From assembly GCF_020042665.1 (NCBI RefSeq), contig NZ_CP083376.1, forward strand, positions 1,214,001 to 1,278,000: a stretch of 64,000 nucleotides of DNA. The letters run 5' to 3'. Positions 28,183-40,747 of this stretch are shown here, in pieces. The translations under genes were made by a program, and so were the position numbers. Positions within the stretch are counted from its first letter, which is position 1, and each line of letters begins with the position of its first letter. The notes beneath the pieces are model-generated. The model was not told where the DNA came from, ran no database searches, and saw only the letters and a list, made by a program, of their open reading frames with translations. This stretch comes from Pseudoxanthomonas sp. X-1. GTDB taxonomy: Bacteria; Pseudomonadota; Gammaproteobacteria; Xanthomonadales; Xanthomonadaceae.

Positions 28183-28761
28183 TCATGCATCCTTCGGTTG
28201 GGCCGACACGCGCAACCAGCCGCGCGGCAGCATGCGGGCGAGCGTCGCGTCGCCCTGGAACAGGTGGTGGTACAGCGCCGCGCCGGCGTGCAGGACCACC
28301 AGCACGATCAGCACGTACAGGCCCCATTCGTGCGCGGAGTGGGCCAGGTGGCGCAGGTGTTCGTCGGGTGCGACCAGCTTGGGCATGTCGAACAGGCCGA
28401 AGAACTTAAACGGCCGCAGCCCGCTGGCCGAGTCGTACAGCCAGCCCGACAGCGGCATGGCGAACATCACCGCATACAGCAGCACGTGGGTCAGCGTGGC
28501 GATGGCGTGCTGCCAGCGCGGCGTGCCGGGCACCGGCGGCGGCGCGCCGGCGTACAGGCGCCAGGCCAGGCGCATCGCCACCAGCACCAGCACGGTGATG
28601 CCCAGCGACTTGTGCGCGGTATAGACCCAGAAGTACTTCGGCGTGCGCGGCAGGTCGTCCAGGGTCAGTCCGACCACACACAGCACCAGCAGCAACAGCA
28701 GGATCAGCCAGTGCAGGGTCTGGCTGACGGCGCCCCAGCGTTGGGCGTTGGCTCGGGTCAT
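28183..28761 (-). CDS. Cytochrome b561-type di-heme membrane protein
   Basis: A 192-residue protein with four membrane helices: about residues 15-35 (LHWLILLLLLVLCVVGLTLD), 50-68, 88-110 (LTHVLLYAVMFAMPLSGWLY) and 145-165 (WGLYVLIVLVVLHAGAALYH). The heme-ligand histidines are in QTLHWL, TAHKSLG, LTHVLLY and VVLHAGAALYHH, the bacterial CybB pattern. It probably carries electrons from quinol in the inner membrane. It sits between two YceI genes with 4-base and 1-base junctions, a known pairing of b561 with YceI lipid-binding proteins. Confidence 0.9.
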   Translation of the reverse strand: MTRANAQRWGAVSQTLHWLILLLLLVLCVVGLTLDDLPRTPKYFWVYTAHKSLGITVLVLVAMRLAWRLYAGAPPPVPGTPRWQHAIATLTHVLLYAVMFAMPLSGWLYDSASGLRPFKFFGLFDMPKLVAPDEHLRHLAHSAHEWGLYVLIVLVVLHAGAALYHHLFQGDATLARMLPRGWLRVSAQPKDA

Positions 28762-29453
28762 GGGGTGGTGGGCTCCTGGGTGGGCGTCGGCGTGGCCTCG
28801 CCGGGTGGGGTTTCGGCGGCAGCGGGCGCGGCGGCGGCAGGGGCGAGTTCCTCGCGCGTGCGCGTGGCTTCCACCTGCAGGTTCAGCTGCACCGCATCGC
28901 CGATCACCGAGGGCCAGGCGTCGATGCCGAACGCCGCGCGGCTGAGCATGGTGGTGGCCGAGAAGCCCACCGTGCGCCGGAACGGCGGCAGCGGGTGGCG
29001 CTTGAGCTGGTTGAAGGTCACCGCCAGGGTGACCTCGCGGGTGACGCCATGCAGGGTCAGCTGGCCGACCACGTCGAAGTGATCGCCGCCGCGCGGCACG
29101 ACGCGGGTGGAGACGAACTCGGCGCGCGGGTGGTCCTTGACGTCGAGCAGGTTGGAGGCGGCCACCGCCTTGTTCCAGGCCGCATCGCCCAGGTCGGCGC
29201 GCTCCAGCGGCACGCTGACCTGGACCCGCGCGCGGCTCCAGTCGTCGGGGTCGAACTCCACCAGCCCGGTGCTGCCCGACACCGTGCCCATCGCCTGCGA
29301 GAAGCCGGCGTGCGAGACGGAGAACAGCACCCGGGTGTGGACCGGATCGAGCTGGTAGGTCTCGCTGCCGGCCCAGGCGGTGCCAGGCATGGCCAGCGCG
29401 GTGAGCAGGCAGGCGCGGGACAGCAGCGTGCGGGGGCGGGGTGGATTGGGCAT
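28758..29453 (-). CDS. YceI-family periplasmic protein with Pro/Thr-rich tail
   Basis: A 231-residue protein: signal peptide (about residues 1-27, ending PGTAWA), then a YceI barrel. The barrel starts YQLDPVHTRVLFSVSHAGFS, continues SGSTGLVEFDPDDWSRARVQ and reaches LTLHGVTREVTLAVTFNQ. The last 35 residues are Ala/Pro/Thr-rich (APAAAAPAAAETPPGEATPT), unlike the other YceI protein in the operon. The ATG at 29453 is used; another at 29471 adds six residues. Its stop overlaps the b561 start (ATGA). It is the first gene of the operon and lies divergent from the sensor kinase at 29644. Confidence 0.87.
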   Translation of the reverse strand: MPNPPRPRTLLSRACLLTALAMPGTAWAGSETYQLDPVHTRVLFSVSHAGFSQAMGTVSGSTGLVEFDPDDWSRARVQVSVPLERADLGDAAWNKAVAASNLLDVKDHPRAEFVSTRVVPRGGDHFDVVGQLTLHGVTREVTLAVTFNQLKRHPLPPFRRTVGFSATTMLSRAAFGIDAWPSVIGDAVQLNLQVEATRTREELAPAAAAPAAAETPPGEATPTPTQEPTTP

Positions 29454-29643
29454 GGGGGGGATTCTAGGCATGCCGCCGGCCGCGCGCGTTGCGGGCGGAG
29501 ACAACATTCCATTGCAGCCCGCGCAACGCCCCCGCAACCCGGGCCCGGGAGGCGTGCAGTTGCCAGCCCCCGGCGCGGCCCTGCACGATGGCCCGCATGC
29601 GGGGCCGTGGCGGCGCACGCAGGCCCGTGAAGGAAGAGTTCCG

Positions 29644-32600
29644 ATGTGGGGACGCGTGATCGTGTTGTGGAGCCTGCTGGCCTGGTGCGGGCTGGCCGCC
29701 GCGCGCGTGCCGCTGACGCCGCAGCCGCGGCAGATGGGCGTGGCCGACGGCCTGCCCAGCGCCACCATCAACGCCTTCGCCGAGGACCACTTGGGCTATC
29801 TGTGGATGGCCAGCAGCGACGGCCTGGCACGCTACGACGGCCGCGGCTTCCGCATCTGGCGGATGGAGCACGGACTCAGGGACAACCAGCTGTGGTCGCT
29901 GTACGTCGATGCGCAGAACCAGTTGTGGATCGGCACCGAGAACGAGGGCATCGCGGTGCTGGACGCCGACCGCCGCGACTTCCGCTTCTACAACCGCGCC
30001 AACACGCCCCAGCTGCGCAGCAACACCATCTGGTGCATCGCCGCCACGCCGGACGGCAGCCTGTGGTTCGGCACCATGGCCGGAGGCCTGACCCGGCGCC
30101 TGCCGGACGGGCGCTTCGAACACTTCCGGGCCAATCCCAAGGACCCACGGGCGCTGCCGGGGCGCGACGTGGTGCACCTGGCGCTGACGCCGGACGGCAG
30201 CCTGTGGGTGGGCACGCGCTCGGGCCTGGCGCGCTGGACCGGGCACGACTTCGAACGGGTGCCGTCCTCCGCCCTGCCTTCCCCCAAGATCAACCGTCTC
30301 ACCGTCGAAGCCGACGGCAGCCTGTGGGTGGCGACCAGCCGTGGCGTGTCGCTGCGCAAACCCGACGGGAAGTGGGTGCGCGACCCCTGGAGGCCGGTCT
30401 CGGACATCCCGATCCTGCAGACCATGCTGCGCGACAGCGCCGGGACCTACTGGTTCGATACCGCCGCCGGCATGGGCTACAAGGCCGCCGACGGCACGGT
30501 GCGCAACGTGCCGCTGTACAGCGTCTCGGCGCGCGGGGTGGTCAAGCCCAACTGGATGGGCGGCTACGAGGACCGCGACGGCGGCCTGTGGTTCGCCAGC
30601 CTCAACGCGGGGCTGTGGCACCTGCCGGCCAACTGGCGCCAGTTCGCCGTGCTCACCAACGACGCCAGCGACCCCAGCACCATGACCAATCCCTACGTGC
30701 TGGCGCAGGCGCCATCGCGGCGCGGCGGGCTGTGGCTGGTCGGAACGCGCGGCGCGCTGGACTGGCTGGACCCGGCGAGCGGCCGCGTGGAGCAGCACGT
30801 CCAGCCGCTGGACCCGGTCAACTGGCCGCAGTCGGTGGAGGAGGACAGCCAGGGCCGGGTCTGGGTGGGGTTGAGCGACAAGCTGTTGCGCTACGACCCG
30901 GCCAGCGGCCGGCGGCGCGAGTGGACCCTGGACGACGCCTCCGACCGTCCGCTGCCCGGCGGCCAGGCCGAACTGCGCCGCTGCGGCGCGCAGCTGTGGA
31001 TCTCCGCCAATTCCGGCGGCCTGCAGCTGCGCGACGAACAGGGCCATGTGCTGCGCAACCTGGAACGCGGCAGCGACGACTATCCCACCGGCCTGATGGT
31101 GCAGCAGATGCGCTGCGATGCCGCCCAGCGCCTGTGGCTGGCCACCAACCAGGGCGTGCTGACCTGGGACGCGGCGCGCGGGCGCCTGGCCGCCGTCCCC
31201 GGCGGGCCGGAACAGCCCTTGTTCTCGCTGGCCCTGGCCGGCGATGGCAGCGTGTGGACCGGGCGCATGGGCCAGTTGGACCACTACGCCTGGAATGGCC
31301 AACGGCTCACGCGGCTGCAGTCGATCGGGCTGGCGCAGGACTTCCCGGCGATCGCCCCGACCGGCATGCGCATCGACGCGCGCGGCGTGGTCTGGACCAC
31401 CTCCAGCCGCGGTCTGGCGCGGGTCGATCCGGTCAAGGGCATGGTGCGCACCTACAGCGTGCGCGACGGGCTGCCCAATCCGGAGGTGCGTCCCAACACC
31501 CTGGTCCAGGCCGCCAGCGGGCAGCTGTCGATGACCACGCCCGATGGCCTGGTGCTGTTCGACCCGGCGCGGCTGGTGCCCTCGGCACGGCGGCCGGACC
31601 TGCAGTTCGAATTCGTCGGCGTGCGCCGCGGCGATCGCGGCCTGGACCTGACCCACACCGTCAATCCGCTGCTGGACAGCGAAGACCGCGACCTGCACGT
31701 GATCGCGCGGCTGCTGTCCTTCACCGGCGCCGAGGGCACGACCTACCGCTATCGCCTCAGCGGCTACGACCCGGGCTGGGTCGAGGTGGGCAACACCGGC
31801 GAGCGCATCTTCTCGCGCCTGCCGCCGGGCCGTTACGCGCTGGAGGTGCAGGGCCGCAGCAGCGACAGCGTGTGGTCGCAGGTCAGGACGCTGCGCTTCC
31901 GCGTGGCCCCGCCGTGGTGGCAGAGCCCATGGGGCGTGGCCTGCATGGCCGGCCTGCTGATCGTGCTGATCGCCTGGTGGATGCACGCCTACCGCCGGCG
32001 CCTGCGCCGCCGCACCGAGTGGCAGATGGCCCAGCACCGGCGCAGCGTGGCCGAGCAGGCCTCGCAGGCCAAGACCCAGTTCCTGGCCACCCTCGGCCAC
32101 GAGGTGCGCACGCCGATGACCGGCGTGCTCGGCATGAGCGAACTGCTGCTGGCGACAAAGCTCGACGAGCGCCAGCACCGCTACATCCGCGCGATCCAGA
32201 ACGCCGGTCGCCACCTGCTGCGGCTGGTCAACGACGCGCTGGACCTGGCGCGCATCGAGGCCGGCCGGCTGGAGCTGGACCAGCAGGACTTCGACCTGCG
32301 CGAACTGCTGGACGAAGTGGTCGCGCTGACCGCGCCGATGGCCGAGCGGCGCGGGCTGACCTTCACCAGCGAGATCGATCCGCGCCTGCCGGCCGCCCTG
32401 CGCGGCGACGCGGTGCGCGTGCGCCAGATCCTGCTCAACCTGCTGGGCAACGCGGTCAAGTTCACCGAACGCGGGCAGGTCAGCCTGCAGGCGCGGCCGC
32501 TGGACGGGCAGGGCCTGCGCCTGGTGGTCAGCGACACCGGCCCGGGCATCAACGCCGAGCAGCAGGCGCGGCTGTTCCAGCGCTTCGAACAGGGCGACGG

Positions 32601-33168
32601 CGCGCACACGCGCTACGGCGGCAGCGGCCTGGGCCTGGCGATCAGCCAGGAGCTGGCCGGCGCGATGGGCGGCGGCATCGCGGTGGAGAGCACTCCGGGC
32701 CAGGGCACGCGCTTCGTCGTCGACCTGCCGCTGCCGGCGGCGCAGGGCGATGGCGCGGCCGGCGGCGTCCACGCCGAGACCGCGGAGGGCCCGCTGTCGG
32801 TGCTGCTGGTCGAGGACGACGCCACCATCGCCGAAGTGATCGTCGGCCTGCTGCAGGCGCGCGGCCACCGCGTGCGCGCGGTGCCGCACGGTCTGGCGGC
32901 GCTGGCCGAAGCGACGATGGCGCACTTCGATATCGCCCTGCTGGATCTGGATCTGCCCGGCATGGATGGTCTGGCGCTGGCGCGCGAGCTGCGCAGGCAA
33001 GGCTTCGCACCGCCGCTGCTGGCGGTGACCGCACGCACCGACGCGCAGGCCGAAGTGCAGGCGCGCGAAGCGGGCTTCGACGGCTTCCTGCGCAAGCCGG
33101 TGACCGGCGAGCTGCTGGCCGCCGCGATGACCGCCGCGCGCGCGGCAGCCAATCTGCGCAAGGACTAG
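29644..33168 (+). CDS. Hybrid sensor histidine kinase/response regulator with periplasmic propeller, paralogue 1
   Basis: A 1174-residue one-protein two-component system. It has a signal peptide (about 1-21) and a periplasmic two-bladed-propeller sensor of Reg_prop repeats, such as EDHLGYLWMASSDGLARYDG and VDAQNQLWIGTENEGIAVLD. A Y_Y_Y immunoglobulin-like domain follows (GTTYRYRLSGYDPGWVEVGN), then one membrane helix (about 762-784). HisKA has phospho-His about 819 in FLATLGHEVRTPMTGVLG, and the ATPase has NLLGNAVKFTERG, DTGPGI and GGSGLGLAIS. The C-terminal receiver carries phospho-Asp about 1101 in ALLDLDLPGMDG. No DNA-binding domain, so output needs a partner. The ATG has AAGGAAGAG upstream. 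The ligand is unknown; relatives sense glycans. Confidence 0.92.
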   Translation: MWGRVIVLWSLLAWCGLAAARVPLTPQPRQMGVADGLPSATINAFAEDHLGYLWMASSDGLARYDGRGFRIWRMEHGLRDNQLWSLYVDAQNQLWIGTENEGIAVLDADRRDFRFYNRANTPQLRSNTIWCIAATPDGSLWFGTMAGGLTRRLPDGRFEHFRANPKDPRALPGRDVVHLALTPDGSLWVGTRSGLARWTGHDFERVPSSALPSPKINRLTVEADGSLWVATSRGVSLRKPDGKWVRDPWRPVSDIPILQTMLRDSAGTYWFDTAAGMGYKAADGTVRNVPLYSVSARGVVKPNWMGGYEDRDGGLWFASLNAGLWHLPANWRQFAVLTNDASDPSTMTNPYVLAQAPSRRGGLWLVGTRGALDWLDPASGRVEQHVQPLDPVNWPQSVEEDSQGRVWVGLSDKLLRYDPASGRRREWTLDDASDRPLPGGQAELRRCGAQLWISANSGGLQLRDEQGHVLRNLERGSDDYPTGLMVQQMRCDAAQRLWLATNQGVLTWDAARGRLAAVPGGPEQPLFSLALAGDGSVWTGRMGQLDHYAWNGQRLTRLQSIGLAQDFPAIAPTGMRIDARGVVWTTSSRGLARVDPVKGMVRTYSVRDGLPNPEVRPNTLVQAASGQLSMTTPDGLVLFDPARLVPSARRPDLQFEFVGVRRGDRGLDLTHTVNPLLDSEDRDLHVIARLLSFTGAEGTTYRYRLSGYDPGWVEVGNTGERIFSRLPPGRYALEVQGRSSDSVWSQVRTLRFRVAPPWWQSPWGVACMAGLLIVLIAWWMHAYRRRLRRRTEWQMAQHRRSVAEQASQAKTQFLATLGHEVRTPMTGVLGMSELLLATKLDERQHRYIRAIQNAGRHLLRLVNDALDLARIEAGRLELDQQDFDLRELLDEVVALTAPMAERRGLTFTSEIDPRLPAALRGDAVRVRQILLNLLGNAVKFTERGQVSLQARPLDGQGLRLVVSDTGPGINAEQQARLFQRFEQGDGAHTRYGGSGLGLAISQELAGAMGGGIAVESTPGQGTRFVVDLPLPAAQGDGAAGGVHAETAEGPLSVLLVEDDATIAEVIVGLLQARGHRVRAVPHGLAALAEATMAHFDIALLDLDLPGMDGLALARELRRQGFAPPLLAVTARTDAQAEVQAREAGFDGFLRKPVTGELLAAAMTAARAAANLRKD

Positions 33169-33187
33169 CGCTGGCCGCGGTGTCGTC

Positions 33188-33207
33188 GTTCCCGCGAACG
33201 CGGGAAC
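33188..33207 (+). repeat. Short palindrome GTTCCCGCG-AA-CGCGGGAAC
   Basis: A perfect 9-bp inverted repeat with AA centre (33188-33207) begins 20 bases after the stop of the first sensor kinase. It may act as a weak transcription barrier, but no T tract follows. A one-mismatch relative is at 57586-57605. It looks like a member of the dispersed repeats that fill the 33169-33659 gap, which holds no supported gene. Confidence 0.6.
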
Positions 33208-33288
33208 CCAGCGACTTCCGCGATGCGAAAAGATCGACCGTGCCTCGCGGCTCCCACAGGGAGCGGGTTGGCGCTCCGCGAGAGGGAA

Positions 33289-33443
33289 AATCAGGATCTC
33301 TTCGACCCGGAGTCTTCTGACGGGACGCGCCAGGCAGCGGTCCGGCGGGCGGTGGCCGCGATGGGCGAGGCAGGAAGCCGAGCGCCCGAATCAGGGCACG
33401 ATGCCCTGATTGAGGGAAAAGCGGACACATCGCCCATCGGACC
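33289..33443 (+). repeat. Large palindromic intergenic element, copy 2 (decayed)
   Basis: It starts AATCAGGATCT (33289-33299). It contains the arm 33333-33359 (GGCAGCGGTCCGGCGGGCGG and on) and the central perfect hairpin ATCAGGGCA-CGA-TGCCCTGAT (33390-33410). The right-hand outer arm (from 33421) is degenerate. Between arm and hairpin it matches, in the opposite orientation, the copy at 12722-12875 nearly base for base (for example GAGCGCCCGAATCAGGGCA). It lies between the two paralogous sensor kinases. Confidence 0.78.
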
Positions 33444-33659
33444 GCAACCAGCGACTGCTCCTGCGGTAGCAGGATGGCGAGAAGCCTTCCGCCCTTCCGA
33501 AGCCAGACCGCCCAAGGCGCCGCGATCCAGCGCCGAGGCGCCGCGGTCCCTTGATCGAGAGAAAACACATCTTGGCCTCATCCGCATCGCACCGGCGCTT
33601 GCATGCACCGATGCGCGTTGCGAGGATGATCCGGGGACACCGATGGAGTGGGCCGAAGC

Positions 33660-37187
<3,528 letters not shown>

Positions 37188-37278
37188 GCATTCCGTCAAG
37201 GTTCGCGTGCGTCCGGAGCCAGGCGCCCATGCCGCCCTTGCTAGCATCCCGCCTCCGATCCACCGCCGAGCCGCCGTC

Positions 37279-39045
37279 ATGGAAGCATCCTCCACGCCGC
37301 CCGCATCCGCCCGCGCCGATGCGTCGTCCCCGCCGTTCACCGGCAAGCTCGATGGCCGGCTGACCGAACACGGTGCGCAGGCAGAAGGCCAGCTCCGCGC
37401 CGGCGGCGAGCGCTTCGGGGCCGGGCTGGACGCGAAGATCGAAGGCGCGATCACCCGCGCCGAGGGCCAGGTGCGCTACACGCTGGAAGGCAGCGTGAGC
37501 GGCTTCGTGCAGGCCAACGCCGCCGCGCGCGGCATCGGCGTCGATGCGCGCGTGCAGGAAGGCGGCCGGGCCAGGTTCGAGGCCTCGCTGCCCGAGCAGG
37601 CCGCGCGCGATGTCGACCTGCGTTCGATCAACCCCTTCGATCCGGCGTCGATGCCGGTCGGCACGCGCATCAGCATGGACGCCGCCCACACCGGCAGCGT
37701 CGAGGTCGGCACCCGGCTGCGCCAGCTGGCCACGCGGGACCGGGTCGGGCACGAGGAGGGCGTCCAGGTGTCGATCGAGGCACTGGAAGGCCAGCGCGTG
37801 CGCGTCGTGGCCGGCCCGCGCGAGGCGGTGGAGGCCTATCACGGCGTCGGCCTCAAGCTCGGCCCGGCCAGCGCCATGCTGGGGCGCGAGGACCGGGTGT
37901 CCGGCGGCACGCTGCACACGGCGCAGTTCGATCTGTCCAATCCGCAGGGGCGCCAGGCCTATGACGCGTTCCTGCGCTCCGGCGTCATGCCCGAGCGCGA
38001 TGCGCCGGGGCTGTCGGAGGTCAGTACGGTCTCGCGCCTGGACATGCGCTCGGAAGGCAGGGTCGACCTGGGCCTGGGGTCGCGCTCGACCTCGCTCTCG
38101 ACCGGCGCCAACAGCGGCCAGGCCGTGCGCGCCGTGCATGGCGACGGCAGCGCGGAGGTCTCGCGCACGCTGCGTTACCGCGAACACGACGTCAGCCTGC
38201 AGATCGACCAGTCCTTCGCCGCCGACGGCACGCCGGGCGAGCGAAGCTACCGCTATCGCTTCACGCCCGACGCCACCCAGGCCGGGCAGCTCAACGCGGT
38301 CTACGGACGCGAGGGCGCCACGCCGTTCCAGGCCGGACGCGAAACCAGCCTGCGCTTCAGCGAGCAGGAGATGGCCGGCCTGCAGGCACAGACCCTGCGC
38401 GCCCACCAGAACATCGCGCGTACCGGTGGCAACGATGCGATCCGCCTGCTGGCCGAGCCGCCGCCGCAGGGCGGCCAGCGCACGCCGGAACGGTTCGCCG
38501 TCGATCTGATCCACAACCCGAGCACCCTGGCCAGCCTGCCGTCCACGCTGTACACCGTCTCGCTGCGCGCGGGCGAAGAGGCGCGTGGACGCCCGCTGTC
38601 GTTCTTGCCGCTGCCGGGGCAGGTGGAAGGCGCCGCAGTGCAGCGACCGCAGGCGCCGGCGCCTGGGAACCCACCGCAGCCCGCGCCCCGGGTCGACTTC
38701 GGCACGGCAGCGGCGTCCCCGGCGCTGGGCCAGGGCGGCCATCCCGACACGCCACTGTTCGCCGCGATCCGCGAGCGCGCCCCGGCGGGCGTGAGCGAGG
38801 ACCATCTCGCCCGCGCCACGCTGCTGGCGCGCCAGGAAGGCATCACGGCCGATCGCCTGCAGCAGGTCGGCGTCCACGACCAGACCCTGTGGCTGGTGGG
38901 CAATCAGCCGGGCCAGCGCGCGAGCGTGGACCTGCGTCAGCCGGCGCCGCAGGCGCATGAGACCGGCGCCCAGCTGCTGGCGATGCAGGGCCCGCCCGAC
39001 CAGGCGCAGCAGCAGGAACGTCAGGCGTCGATGGCCCGCGGCTGA
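37279..39045 (+). CDS. Large soluble protein with C-terminal XVIPCD-like secretion domain (putative type IV effector)
   Basis: A 588-residue protein without signal peptide or membrane segment. Residues about 20-440 are beta-rich repeats of Gly/Arg/Glu-heavy sequence (GSVSGFVQANAAARGIGVDA; LHTAQFDLSNPQGRQAYDAF) of no recognised fold. A Pro-rich linker (about 455-472, QAPAPGNPPQPAPR) follows. The C-terminal block (about 488-575) reads HPDTPLFAAIRERAPAGVSE, LARATLLARQEGITADRLQQ, VGVHDQTLWLVGNQPGQRAS and VDLRQPAPQ. That pattern resembles the XVIPCD domain used by Xanthomonadaceae to dock toxins on the type IV coupling protein VirD4. It starts 92 bases after the second kinase. No T4SS or immunity gene is seen nearby. 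Confidence 0.65.
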   Translation: MEASSTPPASARADASSPPFTGKLDGRLTEHGAQAEGQLRAGGERFGAGLDAKIEGAITRAEGQVRYTLEGSVSGFVQANAAARGIGVDARVQEGGRARFEASLPEQAARDVDLRSINPFDPASMPVGTRISMDAAHTGSVEVGTRLRQLATRDRVGHEEGVQVSIEALEGQRVRVVAGPREAVEAYHGVGLKLGPASAMLGREDRVSGGTLHTAQFDLSNPQGRQAYDAFLRSGVMPERDAPGLSEVSTVSRLDMRSEGRVDLGLGSRSTSLSTGANSGQAVRAVHGDGSAEVSRTLRYREHDVSLQIDQSFAADGTPGERSYRYRFTPDATQAGQLNAVYGREGATPFQAGRETSLRFSEQEMAGLQAQTLRAHQNIARTGGNDAIRLLAEPPPQGGQRTPERFAVDLIHNPSTLASLPSTLYTVSLRAGEEARGRPLSFLPLPGQVEGAAVQRPQAPAPGNPPQPAPRVDFGTAAASPALGQGGHPDTPLFAAIRERAPAGVSEDHLARATLLARQEGITADRLQQVGVHDQTLWLVGNQPGQRASVDLRQPAPQAHETGAQLLAMQGPPDQAQQQERQASMARG

Positions 39046-39086
39046 AGCCGGGCCGGCGACGCCGTACGCGCCGCCGGCCCGTGCGA

Positions 39087-40163
39087 TCAGCGCGCGCTGT
39101 GCCGATGCACCGCGTCGACCAGCGCGGCGACGTGATCGGGATTCATGTCCGGCGACATGCCGTGTCCGAGGTTGAACACATGGCCCTCGCGTGAACCGCC
39201 GTTGCCGGCCGCGTAGCTGTCCAGCACCTGCCTGACCTGGGCGTCGATCGCCGCGGGCGAGCCGTAGAGCACGGCAGGATCCAGGTTGCCCTGCAGCGCC
39301 ACCGTGCCGGCGGTGCGGCGCGCGGCTTCGCCGAGTTCCACCAGCCAGTCCACGCCGACCGCCTCGGTGCCGCTGGCGGCCAGCGCTTCCAGGTGCGCGG
39401 CGTTGCCCTTGCCGAACAGGATCAGCGGCGCGCGCTCGGCGCCGTGTCCGCGTTCCAGCTCGGCGGCGATCCGCTGCAGGTAGGGTAGGGAGAACTCGCG
39501 GTACATGGCCGGGCTCAGCACGCCGCCCCAGGTGTCGAACACCTGCAGCGCCTGCGCGCCGGCCGCGTGCTGCGCGGCCAGGTAGGCGATCACCGCATCG
39601 GTATTGACCTTGAGCAGCGCGTGCAGCGTGTCCGGATCGTTGAGCGCCATCGCCTTGATCCGGGCGAAGTCCTTGCTGCCGCCGCCTTCGACCATGTAGC
39701 AGGCCAGCGTCCACGGGCTGCCGGAGAAGCCGATCAGCGGCACGCGGCCGTCCAGCTCGCGGCGAATCAGGCGCACCGCGTCCATCACGTAGCGCAGCCC
39801 GGTCTCCATGTCCGGCACGCCCAGGCGCGCGACCTCGTCGGCGCTGCGCACGGTGTGGCGGAATCTGGGGCCTTCGCCTTCGACGAAGTACAGCTCCAGC
39901 CCCATCGCGTCGGGGATGGTGAGGATGTCGGAGAACAGGATGGCCGCGTCCAGCTCGAACCGCGCCAGCGGCTGCAGCGTGACCTCGCAGGCGATCTCCG
40001 GATGCTTGGCCATGCCCAGGAAGCTGCCGGCGCGCGCGCGCGTGGCGCGGTACTCGGGCAGGTAGCGCCCGGCCTGGCGCATCAGCCACACGGGCGTGCG
40101 GTCGGTGGGCTGGCGGCGCAGGGCGCGCAGCAGGCGATCGTTCTTGAGCGGCGGCAGAGACAA
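39087..40163 (-). CDS. hemE: Uroporphyrinogen decarboxylase
   Basis: Converts uroporphyrinogen III to coproporphyrinogen III in heme synthesis. The 358-residue product has the usual length and motifs. [20 protein letters not shown] is the substrate-binding Arg loop; others are [17 protein letters not shown] (catalytic Asp), [20 protein letters not shown], and the C-terminal [13 protein letters not shown]. It starts at a TTG (40163) with a GGAAG site about 9 bases upstream, because [21 protein letters not shown] is the family N-terminus and no ATG is available there. Confidence 0.97.
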   Translation of the reverse strand: MSLPPLKNDRLLRALRRQPTDRTPVWLMRQAGRYLPEYRATRARAGSFLGMAKHPEIACEVTLQPLARFELDAAILFSDILTIPDAMGLELYFVEGEGPRFRHTVRSADEVARLGVPDMETGLRYVMDAVRLIRRELDGRVPLIGFSGSPWTLACYMVEGGGSKDFARIKAMALNDPDTLHALLKVNTDAVIAYLAAQHAAGAQALQVFDTWGGVLSPAMYREFSLPYLQRIAAELERGHGAERAPLILFGKGNAAHLEALAASGTEAVGVDWLVELGEAARRTAGTVALQGNLDPAVLYGSPAAIDAQVRQVLDSYAAGNGGSREGHVFNLGHGMSPDMNPDHVAALVDAVHRHSAR

Positions 40164-40187
40164 GGCAGGTCTTCCGTAGAGAGGGAA

Positions 40188-40745
40188 TCAGGCGGGTGAG
40201 GGCGAGGAAATGCGGCCGGGCAGGATCCGGCCGTACAGCAGCAGGTCCTCGAAGACCCCGTGCTTGCATTCGTGCGCGACCAGGCGGCCCTCCAGGCGCA
40301 GGCCGGCCTTTTCCATGACCCGCGCCGAGGCCGGGTTGCGCGCCAGGCAGGCCCCGCCGATGCGGCTCAGGCCGTGCGCGGTATGGCCATGGTCGATCAG
40401 GCGGCGCGTCGCTTCGGTGGCATAGCCCTGGCCCCAGTACGGCACGCCGATCCAGTAGCCCAGCATCGCCCGCGCATGGGTGCGGGACATCTCGTGCAGA
40501 TCGACGGTGCCGATCAGCGCGCCGTCCCGGCGCAGCGTCACCGCGTAGACGATGCGCGTGCCGGCGGCCAGCGCCGAGGCCTGCCCGGCGATCCAGGCCT
40601 GCGCTGCGCCGTCCGGATAGGGATGCGGGATGTTGGCCGTGGTGTCGGCCACGCGCGCGTCGCCGGCCAGGCGCTGTACATCCGCCGCGTCCGCGGCCAG
40701 GTAGGGGCGCAGCAGCAGGCGCTCCGTTTCCAGGACCGGCTGCAT
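40188..40745 (-). CDS. GNAT-family N-acetyltransferase (RimJ/RimL type)
   Basis: A 185-residue acetyltransferase. It opens VLETERLLLRPYLAADAADV, the RimJ/RimL start, then LIGTVDLHEMSR. The acetyl-CoA-binding motif A is IGVPYWGQGYATEATRRLID (Q-G-x-A-T/G-E-A). The late NPASARVMEKAGLRLEGRL is also typical. Substrate could be a ribosomal protein N-terminus or a small molecule. It begins 2 bases after the stop of the upstream WGR gene, so the two are one transcript. hemE follows 24 bases downstream. Confidence 0.9.
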   Translation of the reverse strand: MQPVLETERLLLRPYLAADAADVQRLAGDARVADTTANIPHPYPDGAAQAWIAGQASALAAGTRIVYAVTLRRDGALIGTVDLHEMSRTHARAMLGYWIGVPYWGQGYATEATRRLIDHGHTAHGLSRIGGACLARNPASARVMEKAGLRLEGRLVAHECKHGVFEDLLLYGRILPGRISSPSPA

Positions 40746-40747
40746 CG

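Noticed and set aside
29464..33000. A 1178-codon minus-strand open frame opposite the first sensor kinase
   Set aside because: The plus strand encodes clear kinase domains; the reverse frame has no recognisable features. The same holds for the 1387-codon frame at 33291-37454.
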